Source: Neobacillus ginsengisoli (GTDB taxonomy: Bacteria; Bacillota; Bacilli; Bacillales_B; DSM-18226). From it: DNA of 64,000 bases. Under the pieces are notes generated by a model. That model made no database searches. It was not told the origin of the DNA and worked only from the letters and a program-made list of their open reading frames with translations. The position numbers and the translations under genes are program-made. The DNA lies in contig NZ_JAUSTW010000007.1 in the NCBI RefSeq assembly GCF_030813055.1, forward strand, positions 248,001-312,000, written 5' to 3'. Shown here piece after piece: positions 9,752 through 17,258 of the stretch (the first letter of the stretch is position 1; each line of letters begins with the position of its first letter).

Positions 9752-9786
9752 AAAAAAACAAAAACGCACTCTAAAAAAGAGTGCGC
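9752..9786 (-). terminator. Riboswitch expression-platform terminator
   Basis: GCGCACTC/GAGTGCGT hairpin followed by a long T-run on the minus strand, between the SAM aptamer and mmuP. It is the attenuator of the S-box switch. Confidence 0.88.
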
Positions 9787-9806
9787 TACTGACAAATAAA
9801 AACGGA

Positions 9807-9914
9807 CGCTCTTATCTATCAGGATTATCACCCGCTGGAATTAGCACAGTGTCTTAAGCAGACCTGTTGCTGAGGTTTCATAGGGCCAGTCCCTCCACCT
9901 CTCTGGATAAGAAT
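9807..9914 (-). ncRNA. SAM-I (S-box) riboswitch
   Basis: Read on the minus strand the leader has the S-box hallmarks in order: CTTATCCAGAGAGGTGGAGG, GACTGGCCCTATGAAACC, CAGCAAC, GTGCTAATTCCAGC, and the closing GATAAGA that pairs back to P1. The terminator follows. High SAM should stop transcription of mmuP-mmuM, so S-methylmethionine uptake rises when SAM is low. Confidence 0.96.
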
Positions 9915-9925
9915 ATTTTTTTATA

Positions 9926-9954
9926 AATTTATCAATCTATGTAAATATTGTCAA
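9926..9954 (-). promoter_or_regulatory. Promoter of the mmuPM transcript
   Basis: TTGACA (9949-9954, minus strand) and TAAATT (9926-9931) with 17-bp spacing, just upstream of the SAM aptamer. Confidence 0.6.
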
Positions 9955-10065
9955 GTTAATTCAGTTTTTTTAAAAAATTATCTAGTGGAGAAATGTAAAA
10001 AAGAGTGTGTTACTATAACTGCAACACACTTCGTCTTGGGTATTATTTAAAAACTGTATACCCAA

Positions 10066-10362
10066 CTATAATTTTAATGGTTGCCCCTCAAATGATTTAA
10101 CATCTAATGGTGCGGTCAAGAAATCTTTCGCTTTAGATACAAACGCGGTGAAGTGCTCACTTGAATTATGACTGGCAACAGCTTGAAGATCCTGCCAAAC
10201 TTCAACCATTGTAAATACATTTTCGTTTTCCGTATCTTTTTGGAGACTGTAAGAAATATTTCCGTTTTCTGCTTTGGAAGCAGCAATCAGTGGTTGAATC
10301 TCCTTTAGAAACGCATCCTGCTTCGCTGGATTAATATGAAACTTGGCATGAATAATAATCAT
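10066..10362 (-). CDS. Antibiotic biosynthesis monooxygenase (ABM)-domain protein
   Basis: A 98-residue single-domain dimeric alpha-beta barrel protein of the ABM/YgiN type (MIIIHAKFHINPAKQDAFLK..., with the VEVWQD strand typical of the fold). Relatives include quinol monooxygenases and small heme- or quinone-handling enzymes; the substrate is unknown. Start 10362 is chosen because AAGGAGAGG lies nine bases before it; the frame stays open further upstream but into the nitroreductase gene. It follows the nitroreductase by 37 bp, probably as an operon for electrophile or quinone stress. Confidence 0.8.
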   Translation of the reverse strand: MIIIHAKFHINPAKQDAFLKEIQPLIAASKAENGNISYSLQKDTENENVFTMVEVWQDLQAVASHNSSEHFTAFVSKAKDFLTAPLDVKSFEGQPLKL

Positions 10363-10399
10363 CGTAGTCATCCTCTCCTTTTTTATGAACAACATTCTT

Positions 10400-11047
10400 T
10401 TATTTCCATTGTGCAACTTTCTCAATTGGAAGACGAACAGATGGGTGTCCGTTGTCTGCTGCTTTACCGATTGAGATGAGCATAACTGGAATGTAGCGGT
10501 CTTTCTCCAATCCAAAAGCTTCTGCAATTTGGTCTTTTTCATATCCGCCGATTGGATTTGTATCATATCCATAAGCGCGGGCGGCAAGCATTAACTGCAT
10601 GGACACAAGACCTCCATCAATTAAAACAACTTCTTTCATATCTTCTCGTGAAATGGTTTCATAATACCCAGAGAATGATGTAAGGATTTGTTCTTTTACT
10701 TCTAGAGGCATAAAACCCTTGTCTACTGCTGCTCCATAAATTTCCTCAGCATTTTCAAAATTGTTCAAATCACCAAATACGGCAATGACTGCAGAAGATG
10801 TTTCGACTTGATTTTGATTAAATTTAGCAAGAGGCGCAAGTTTTGCTTTTCCTTCGGGACTTTCAATCACAAGAAAGCGCCATGGCTGCATATTAACGGA
10901 AGAAGGAGCGAGTGTCGCTAAAGTCAGGATCTCTGTCATTTCTTCCTTGCTAATATTTACGGATTTGTCGTAATTTTTTATAGAGCGGCGTTCTTTGAGA
11001 ATTTTATTGAAGTCATTTGTCATTTGTGTAGTTGTCAGGGTAGTCAT
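10400..11047 (-). CDS. Nitroreductase-family FMN oxidoreductase
   Basis: A 215-residue NAD(P)H-dependent flavoprotein. The N-terminal ERRSIKNYD (flavin-binding Arg-Ser) and LATLAPSSVNMQPWRF segments and the later NPIGGYEKDQI match the nitroreductase family (YdgI/YfhC type). ATG 11047 is used, with GAGGAG about 13 bases upstream, a little far. It probably reduces quinones or nitro compounds; the true substrate cannot be inferred. It lies head-to-head with a TetR-family regulator across a palindrome-bearing 241-bp gap. Confidence 0.87.
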   Translation of the reverse strand: MTTLTTTQMTNDFNKILKERRSIKNYDKSVNISKEEMTEILTLATLAPSSVNMQPWRFLVIESPEGKAKLAPLAKFNQNQVETSSAVIAVFGDLNNFENAEEIYGAAVDKGFMPLEVKEQILTSFSGYYETISREDMKEVVLIDGGLVSMQLMLAARAYGYDTNPIGGYEKDQIAEAFGLEKDRYIPVMLISIGKAADNGHPSVRLPIEKVAQWK

Positions 11048-11125
11048 AGTTATTGAAATTCTCCTCTTTTGTTTTATTTTAAACAACTTTTATATACTAC
11101 TATTATTGATATTGGCCTATACACA

Positions 11126-11173
11126 GATAAACATTTTAGACAAAAATGTTATAAACAGTCTAAAATATTATCT
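11126..11173. promoter_or_regulatory. Inverted repeat, likely TetR-family operator
   Basis: ATTTTAGAC (11133-11141) and GTCTAAAAT (11158-11166) are perfect inverted copies; symmetry extends outward to AGATAA...TTATCT. It lies between the divergent nitroreductase and TetR genes, the usual operator position. Confidence 0.55.
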
Positions 11174-11256
11174 ATGTATACCTTACTCCAATTTCCTTCA
11201 GTTGTAAACTGATAAAGATTGGTATTGGATAGTCTTAATATTTTTTATTTGGTTTA

Positions 11257-11265
11257 TGATATAAT
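11257..11265 (+). promoter_or_regulatory. Extended -10 element for the TetR-family gene
   Basis: TGATATAAT (extended -10) ends 23 bp before the TTG start at 11289. Confidence 0.5.
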
Positions 11266-11288
11266 TTTGGGATAAAGGGAGTGGTATT

Positions 11289-11951
11289 TTGAGAAAAATT
11301 GCACCTGATGAAAGACAGATGATGAGGCAATCCTATGTAAAAAAAATGATAAATGTGATTCGGACTCAAGGATTCCTTTCCCTTACCATTCAAGATATCG
11401 CTCATATAATGAATTTAAGCCGAGCTTCCTTATATAACTATTTCTCTTCAAAGGAAGACATCATCTTAGAGTTGACTAATTTCTGTATTACTTATATTGA
11501 TGAAGCTGGTCAAACGATTTCCAATGAAGAGTTATCCTATCCACTTCGTCTTCAAAAAGTATTTGAACAAGCTGTTTTTTCAGCTGCTTATGCTTCAGAT
11601 ATTTATTTAAATGATTTAAAAAGAAGCTGTCCGTCTCTTTATGAAAAGAAGATGCAGTCAAGAAAAGAACAATTGTCTGCTATTCATTCATTTTATCAAA
11701 ATGGCATGAAAACAGGAGTTTTTAATGAGTTGAACCCTGCAATTTTAATTATCCAGGATGAAACAGTATTGAGAAAATTGATTAATACCTCTTTTTTAAT
11801 GGAAGAGGAATTATCATTGAAACAGGCTTTGTACGATTATTATAAGGCGAAGAAGTTCCAAGTTCTTAAGCCGGAATTTTTAATAGACACGAAAAATAAG
11901 GATATCAATGAATTGGTAGATTGCATTCTTCAAAAACTTGCAGCAATTTAA
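11289..11951 (+). CDS. TetR/AcrR-family transcriptional regulator
   Basis: A 220-residue protein with an N-terminal helix-turn-helix (LSLTIQDIAHIMNLSRASLYNYFSSK, residues about 30-55) of the TetR class and a variable helical ligand-binding C terminus. The start is TTG 11289 with AAAGGGAG upstream. It is divergent from the nitroreductase/ABM pair and likely represses it and itself through the palindrome in between. The inducer is unknown, plausibly a quinone- or nitro-type compound. Confidence 0.85.
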   Translation: MRKIAPDERQMMRQSYVKKMINVIRTQGFLSLTIQDIAHIMNLSRASLYNYFSSKEDIILELTNFCITYIDEAGQTISNEELSYPLRLQKVFEQAVFSAAYASDIYLNDLKRSCPSLYEKKMQSRKEQLSAIHSFYQNGMKTGVFNELNPAILIIQDETVLRKLINTSFLMEEELSLKQALYDYYKAKKFQVLKPEFLIDTKNKDINELVDCILQKLAAI

Positions 11952-12003
11952 TTACCATAAAAAAGCTGTGATTTATATGGAGAGACACAGATAAATGAGA
12001 CAA

Positions 12004-12057
12004 AAAAACACCCCCTGAATCGTATTTGTAATCTAACGATTTTGGAGGTGTTTTTCT
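12004..12057 (+). terminator. Terminator after the TetR-family gene
   Basis: AACACC...GGTGTTTTTC outer stem with an inner AATCG/CGATT stem, 50 bp after the stop. Confidence 0.65.
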
Positions 12058-12309
12058 TCTAGAAAAATTCTGAAGAAATAAAAATGTAATAAAGAGAGGT
12101 TGAGCGCTAAGAGGCATACCACTGCGCTTTTTGCTTAGAAAGAGGCTTTAGACGGTTTTATTTTTTGATTATTCAGTTAATTTAGAAATATTATCGTAAT
12201 ATAAATGCCGCGAATGTAAACGATTTAACATATCCCTGTTCTTTGTTTCAGAAAATTTCATGTTAAGATTATTTAAAATTAGCAACCAAAGAACATGGAG
12301 GGTAAAAGA

Positions 12310-13071
12310 ATGCTTAACAAAATTAAAAGATTTATAGCAGTTGTAGCAGTTGCTGTACTCTCAGGAACTGTAAGTGCTAACGTACAAGCTGCAACCTTTA
12401 CTGTACAAAAAGGGGATACCCTTTGGGATCTATCACGCGTACATAATACCTCAGTAGAAACCATCCAAAAATTGAATCATCTTAATACAGACCTTATTCA
12501 CCCTGGGGATAAATTAACAGTAGTACCTGAAAAACATTATATCGTTAAACAAGGTGACACATTATGGGATATATCCCAAGATCATCATATATCTGTTTCA
12601 CAAATTATGGATTGGAACAATTTAAATACCGATCTTATCCACCCTGGATTAAATCTATTAATCTTTGATGGCTTAAATACTACTAATAACGCTGTAACAG
12701 AAAACCAAGAGAAGCCAGCTGCACCAACACCAGCTGTACAAGCACCAAAGCCTGCTCCAGCTGCACCTGCAGTAAAAGCTGCAAAAGAAATTATCGTGAA
12801 AGCTACAGCCTATACGGCTTCATGTGCTGGATGTTCCGGCACAACGGCTACTGGAATTAACATTAAAGCAAACCCAAATGAAAAAGTCATTGCCGTTGAC
12901 CCATCTGTGATCCCGCTTGGCAGTAAAGTGTCTGTAGAAGGTCTTGGTGAATACACAGCTGCAGATACCGGCGGTGCGATTAAGGGAAATCGAATCGATG
13001 TCTTTATTCCATCTGAACATGACGCAATCAATTTCGGAGTAAAACAATTAAAAGTAACAATATTAAATTAA
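12310..13071 (+). CDS. YocH-like secreted cell wall protein (two LysM + 3D domain)
   Basis: A 253-residue exported protein. The signal peptide ends at about NVQA-A (residue 27). LysM repeats follow at about 30-72 (TVQKGDTLWDLS) and 77-120 (IVKQGDTLWDIS), then an Ala/Pro linker, then a 3D domain at about 165-253 named for three Asp residues, visible in IAVDPS, AADTGG and RIDVFI. This is the architecture of the B. subtilis autolysin YocH, a WalR target. The start is ATG 12310 with GGAGGG seven bases upstream, rather than the ATG at 12295 that overlaps the ribosome site. It is a single gene ending in a strong terminator and probably acts in wall remodelling. Confidence 0.87.
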   Translation: MLNKIKRFIAVVAVAVLSGTVSANVQAATFTVQKGDTLWDLSRVHNTSVETIQKLNHLNTDLIHPGDKLTVVPEKHYIVKQGDTLWDISQDHHISVSQIMDWNNLNTDLIHPGLNLLIFDGLNTTNNAVTENQEKPAAPTPAVQAPKPAPAAPAVKAAKEIIVKATAYTASCAGCSGTTATGINIKANPNEKVIAVDPSVIPLGSKVSVEGLGEYTAADTGGAIKGNRIDVFIPSEHDAINFGVKQLKVTILN

Positions 13072-13103
13072 AATGTCTATCCTAAGGATTCCATTTTAGC
13101 GTT

Positions 13104-13154
13104 AAAAACACTGGATCCCCTTTATGTACCAAGGGGATTCAGTGTTTTTTTAAT
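13104..13154 (+). terminator. Terminator of the YocH-like gene
   Basis: AAACACTGGATCCCCTT/AAGGGGATTCAGTGTTTTTTT, a long stem with a T-run. Confidence 0.88.
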
Positions 13155-13359
13155 AAACTTTACTAAATTATACAAGTACCCTTCTTTTTGGATTAGAGAG
13201 AAGGCTAAGCCTGTGTCGAATACAACAACAGTATATTTTTCCACCTCCATATATTCCCATCATCCCTTTAGACAATTAATTTTAAAGGTAATTATAAAAA
13301 CCGCCTCTATTTATGGTAAGGTTCCCCGCATCTATCATACTGGCGGTTTCCTACTCCTT

Positions 13360-13560
13360 TTGCCTTGCTCTTGTCCGAATGAGAACCGCATTCAGACAGG
13401 CTTACGCTTTTTTCTCCTGCTCTTGTCCGAATAAGACCTGCATTCAGACAGGCTTACACTTTTTTCTCCTGCCCCTGTCCGAATGAAACCCGCATTCAGA
13501 CAGGCTCATGCTTTTTTCTCCTGCTCTTGTCCGAATAAGACCTGCATTCAGACAGACAGA
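13360..13560. repeat. Four tandem copies of a 52-bp repeat
   Basis: TGTCCGAAT recurs at 13372, 13424, 13476 and 13528, exactly 52 bp apart. Each unit carries TGTCCGAAT...GCATTCAGACA, which can fold as a hairpin, joined by a C/T-rich linker (CTTTTTTCTCCTGC). It lies between the YocH-like gene and the truncated efflux gene; 13155-13359 holds no gene. Confidence 0.88.
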
Positions 13561-13610
13561 AGTATCACTGCTACACATCTTTTGTTTTTGATAATATTGA
13601 TTGATCCCAA

Positions 13611-14429
13611 TTATGAAATTTCTTCCATTTTCATCTTCTGAAAGCGAAATCCCTTCACTGCAAGCTTAGGGGTGGGGGCTGTTTGGTTTCGATGCATCCA
13701 TTGGTAAATAATAGGTATAACAAGGATACTTGTTATGGTCGAACTGATTAACCCTCCCACAACCACGATTCCCAAAGTTTGAGAGATTACTGTATCATTA
13801 CTTGAAGATAGAGCCAAAGGCAGTAAAGTTAATATCGTCGTTAAGGCCGTTGTCAGAATTGGACGTACCCGCGACAGCGTACCGTCTAAAACAGCCTCTT
13901 CGAGAGCCATCCCACTTGCTATATTTCTTTCTATTTTATCAACGAGAACAATCCCATTTGTTACTACAATTCCTGTTAGCATCAATAATCCGACGAGAGT
14001 TGCAAGGTTCCACTGCTTATTAAAGATGAACATACTTATTACCGATCCGATAAATGCTAATGGTATACACATTAAAACGGAGAGAGGTGCTTTCCATCCT
14101 CGAAAAACGGCACTTATGATTAAGAGAACAAGTAAAATGGAAAATGATAAGGCAATGGACATTTCATAAATCATTTCATTTACTTGTTCAGGCGCACCCT
14201 CAAAGGAATACTTCACTCCTACCGGAAACGGAATATTCTTTAATGTACTTTTGACTTGTTTCGTTACTTTTTCTATATCACTGGAAGTAATGTTGGCAGT
14301 TACGACTGCAAAGGGAAGCCCATCCTTCTCTTGAATTACGGATGGATCTGAATTTGGTGCAAGGGTTGCAAGTTGATCTAATGTAACCTCTTGACCTTGC
14401 TTATTCTTAAAGGCCTCTTTACCCATCAT
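13611..14429 (-). pseudogene. C-terminal fragment of an RND/AcrB-type efflux transporter
   Basis: Only about 270 residues remain of a pump that is normally about 1000-1050. The fragment keeps the last porter-domain piece and the final five membrane helices, with typical segments such as LVGLLMLTGIVVTNGIVLVD and RVRPILTTALTTILTLLPLAL. The frame stays open upstream of ATG 14429, and coding-like residues (TGKDPSQAIFT) precede it, so the ATG is internal. Upstream DNA switches to unrelated hairpins at about 14538-14597, the probable deletion junction. The relative in B. subtilis is SwrC/YerP. No function is expected. Confidence 0.78.
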
Positions 14430-14537
14430 AGTGAAAATGGCTTGAGAGGGATCTTTACCCGTAACATTCCTGCCGCTTTGCTGCGTGGAAGCTTTTTGTA
14501 AATCGGAATGGAAAACAATCGGGAAAAAGGAAGTGAG

Positions 14538-14598
14538 ATGAAACCCATCACGAGACGGGTTTTTTAAAAAGGGTGCTTTGAATTAGCACCTTTTTTGT
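14538..14598. terminator. Two adjacent hairpins with T-runs
   Basis: AAACCCATC...GACGGGTTTTTT and AAGGGTGCT...AGCACCTTTTTT lie next to each other with no intact plus-strand gene before them. They look like terminators left from a deleted gene. Confidence 0.6.
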
Positions 14599-14619
14599 TA
14601 TTTCAAAAAAATCCAAGAG

Positions 14620-14672
14620 AACCTCATTTAGGTACGTTACGGTGAACCTTATCATAAGTAAATGAGGTTTTT
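14620..14672. repeat. rlmH-end-like hairpin (att3)
   Basis: The right arm on the plus strand, GGTGAACCTTATCATAAGTAA (14641-14661), encodes Gly-Glu-Pro-Tyr-His-Lys-stop, the rlmH C terminus, followed by ATGAGGTTTTT. CATAAGTAAATGAGGTT is identical over 17 bases to the minus strand at the rlmH 3' end. The left arm AACCTCATTTA makes it an inverted repeat. Confidence 0.65.
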
Positions 14673-14721
14673 CTAAAAAATAGAATAAGAAGTCTTGTCC
14701 TTAATTGAGTAACCAGCGATA

Positions 14722-14915
14722 GTAAAATAAGCGGAGATTTTTCGGTTAGATGCAGAATAGAGCTCGTTTCGGGGTATATAAGGGGAGGTTTTCCGTTTAT
14801 GCAAAGAAAATTACCCATTTTCTCGGTTTTCGAGTCAATAGGCGAAATCTCTCCGTCTATTTAAGCTATTTTCAGTGCTATTTACAAATTAAGAGAAATT
14901 TCTCCGTCTATTTAT
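14722..14915. repeat. Four degenerate 50-60 bp repeats beside the DUF559 gene
   Basis: Related blocks start near 14726, 14778, 14838 and 14888; each has an ATAnGnG start and a core like GAAATTTCTCCGTCTATTTA. They run up to the end of the DUF559 gene. Confidence 0.55.
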
Positions 14916-15577
14916 CAGATCGGATGCTTAACCTGATCCCCTAACCGATAAGAGCGGACCCTCACGATCCCAGATGCGGGAATCAGCATCTTTTTATCGA
15001 CTAGTTGAGAAAGTACTTTTTTTACCGTCTTGTCACTTAGCTTCAAATACTTCTCGACTTCTATAGGGGATATGGCTTCTCCTTTTCGAATCGCTAGCCG
15101 AAGCACTTCCTTTTCGACAAAGGACAGGGAGGTCTGGTCCAGTTCATCACCCAGCCATCGGCCAATCACTTGCTGAACAATCTGTTGGCATCGACGAGGC
15201 TTCTCTTTAACTTGGTCATAAGAAAAGCGGATCACGGTCCATCCGTCAATCACCAACTGGTTTTGACGTTCCAGACTGTCGGAAAATTGCCATCTACTTA
15301 TGTTCTTTAGGTGAGGGCCGTACCCGTCGATCTCAAGGCAAATCCGGATGGCGGGACGAATATAAGCAAAATCCAAATACCTTTTGCCATCCTTGAAATC
15401 ATCGACTTCATATTCTGGATGAAGATACCGAAAATGGTGAAATAAGGGCCACCACACTTGCTTCACAAACAACATTTCAGCTTGTTTGTGACCTTCTTGT
15501 AAGCGCCGCAACCGTTCACCGGTTCTTGCCTGCAAGTGAGCATTCATAAAAGCCTGGTATTCTTCTTCAAATCCCAT
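14915..15577 (-). CDS. DUF559/Vsr-like endonuclease-domain protein
   Basis: A 220-residue protein with a PD-(D/E)XK-like core as in DUF559 and very-short-patch repair enzymes: RYLDFAYIRPAIRICLEIDG (Asp and Glu of the nuclease signature) followed by RQNQLVIDGWTVIRFSYDQV. The C-terminal 70 residues (GEAISPIEVEKYLKLSDKTVKKVL) look like a winged-helix DNA-binding domain. The start is ATG 15577, eight bases after AGGAGGAGG. The natural role of these genes is unclear; DNA repair or mobile-DNA housekeeping are options. It lies between two rlmH-like hairpins (14.62 and 16.0 kb) and beside a short repeat family. The 400 bp upstream hold no gene. Confidence 0.72.
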   Translation of the reverse strand: MGFEEEYQAFMNAHLQARTGERLRRLQEGHKQAEMLFVKQVWWPLFHHFRYLHPEYEVDDFKDGKRYLDFAYIRPAIRICLEIDGYGPHLKNISRWQFSDSLERQNQLVIDGWTVIRFSYDQVKEKPRRCQQIVQQVIGRWLGDELDQTSLSFVEKEVLRLAIRKGEAISPIEVEKYLKLSDKTVKKVLSQLVDKKMLIPASGIVRVRSYRLGDQVKHPI

Positions 15578-15986
15578 AGCATTCCTCCTCCTATCCAATA
15601 GTCATGTCTTTTTCAGCAACCTTTATATACTATTGAAAATAAATTATTTAAACAAATTTAGTGGAAAAACTACAAAAATTATACAGTTGGCCTAAATGAC
15701 TTAACTAATTTGGAAACGATTCTTTAAAATTAATGAGTGTTAATGCGAGTGAGAAAAAGAGGTTTAATGTGGCTTAAATTGGAGAAAGTAAAAGGAAAAT
15801 AAAGACTTTCGGAGTAGCTAATATAAAAAAAATTTAAGGATAGAATTATTTTTAGTTTAATAGAATTCTTAAAATTGTCAATCGATTTTCTTTATATTTC
15901 GACAATATCATTCTTATCATTTCTATTTCCGTTAAGAAAACTTATTATATTCCAGCCTCCCCAACCTTAAGGAGAGGCATTTGGCT

Positions 15987-16041
15987 AAAAACCTTATTTA
16001 CTTATGATACGGTTCACCGTAACATAAGTAAGTGAGGTTTA
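15987..16041 (-). repeat. rlmH-end-like hairpin (att2), also a terminator
   Basis: On the minus strand ACGGTGAACCGTATCATAAG then TAAATAAGG encodes Gly-Glu-Pro-Tyr-His-Lys-stop like rlmH. It forms a 22-bp-stem hairpin with a TGAA loop and a T-run directly after the last gene of the glycan operon, so it can end transcription as well as mark an integration boundary. It differs from att3 by two bases over 32. Confidence 0.7.
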
Positions 16042-17229
16042 AACAAATCTTTTTCTTATTTTTAGTATTTGATTTTCAATGATCAAATCAGAGCTTAACA
16101 CATTTAAAGTTTTTAATTCCTCAATTGGTACCTCAAACTTTCTAGAAATTTTATATAAAGTATCTCCTTTTTGGACCTTATAGGTTTCGTAATGATCATT
16201 GGGACTATAATAAATAATTTCACCTTTTCCTTTCATTTCATTTAAACCAGTTTTTAAAATATCATTTTCAATTAATGTGCTGATGATTTGATTTGCCCTA
16301 AATTTATAGGAGTGTTCTTCAACCGATTTCCGGCCCTGCATTTGGATTTGGGATCTTTTTTCGGGTTGATTAAGGTAGTAATGAACTTTGTGAATGGTCT
16401 CTTCCGGGGATAAAGAGACAACTAAATCTTTTCTAGGTATAAAATTTTTCCTTACACCAGGTGTATCCAGTGTAAGAAGAAAGCCGCCTGATCCTAAAAT
16501 TTCATAGGTTCGTTGAGTTAATAATGCAGGGTAATTTTGTAACCCTAATAAAATTTTTGAGGAACTATACACTTTATTTGCATCTTTATAGTTTAGAAAA
16601 CCGTGAATCCATTCGTTTGGTATTTTGAAGCCCAAGTAGTCATCCATCTTATCCCAATTATTCCCCCAAAAATCAATACGAATATTCTCCTTAAGAAGCG
16701 GCCGAATAAGAATATCTATAGATCTATGGCGGAAATGATTTGGATAGTTTTCCAAAATATCTGGATATGCATTTGCAACTATTGCTATTTGTGATTTATA
16801 TTCGGAATGGATATGAATGGGCTGGTGGATAGTCTCTTCATAACCGAAATCTAAATGGCTGGCCAGTATACCTAATTGCTTATAGGTTTCTACCGTATCC
16901 GGGCATATTGTAAACACAAAGTCAGGTGCAATCGCATTTATTAATGGAAGCGACCATGCTTCCGTATAAGCAGGGTCTTCTACCGCCCAATACACCAAAG
17001 GAATTTTATGTGCTGCCATCTGTTCTCGTATAATCTTCTGCTTATCTTTTGTATGTTCTGCTCCCCAACCGACTGTAATGGAAAAATCAGGTTTAAAGGT
17101 TTTAATCATGCTTGATAGATTCTCATTGTCAATTGGACCGGAAATGAGGACATCATGCCCGCTAGCGGTAAATCCTTTGGCTAAATTATTACTCCAAATT
17201 TCCCCGCTTTCTATAAAGAGAATACGCAT
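16039..17229 (-). CDS. CgeB-like glycosyltransferase with C-terminal LysM (paralogue 1)
   Basis: A 396-residue protein without signal peptide or membrane segment. Residues 1-about 310 resemble the CgeB/DUF3880 plus glycosyl transferases group 1 fold: MRILFIESGEIWSNNLAKGF at the N terminus and the C-terminal TQRTYEILGSGGFLLT, the nucleotide-sugar-binding stretch. Residues about 347-396 are a LysM domain (YKVQKGDTLYKISRKF), which binds GlcNAc-containing glycans. CgeB of B. subtilis is a spore surface maturation protein made in the mother cell. It is the last gene of a five-gene minus operon, 29 bp after paralogue 2. The donor sugar and acceptor are unknown. Confidence 0.8.
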   Translation of the reverse strand: MRILFIESGEIWSNNLAKGFTASGHDVLISGPIDNENLSSMIKTFKPDFSITVGWGAEHTKDKQKIIREQMAAHKIPLVYWAVEDPAYTEAWSLPLINAIAPDFVFTICPDTVETYKQLGILASHLDFGYEETIHQPIHIHSEYKSQIAIVANAYPDILENYPNHFRHRSIDILIRPLLKENIRIDFWGNNWDKMDDYLGFKIPNEWIHGFLNYKDANKVYSSSKILLGLQNYPALLTQRTYEILGSGGFLLTLDTPGVRKNFIPRKDLVVSLSPEETIHKVHYYLNQPEKRSQIQMQGRKSVEEHSYKFRANQIISTLIENDILKTGLNEMKGKGEIIYYSPNDHYETYKVQKGDTLYKISRKFEVPIEELKTLNVLSSDLIIENQILKIRKRFV

Positions 17230-17258
17230 TATTTCACCTCTAGTATTATTAAATTAAG

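Noticed and set aside
10363..10587. Longer N-terminal extension of the ABM-domain gene
   Set aside because: The extension overlaps the nitroreductase gene and ignores the AAGGAGAGG site that fits the ATG at 10362.
12255..12280. WalR-like direct repeat TGTTAA-N5-TTTAAA before the YocH-like gene
   Set aside because: The second half-site lacks the TGT start, so it is only suggestive and is not listed as a site.
13360..13560. Possible CRISPR array (regular repeats)
   Set aside because: The 52-bp units are contiguous with no unique spacers and no cas genes are nearby.
14624..14944. Short frames across the DUF559-side repeats and the att3 hairpin
   Set aside because: They follow the repeat composition and have no ribosome sites.
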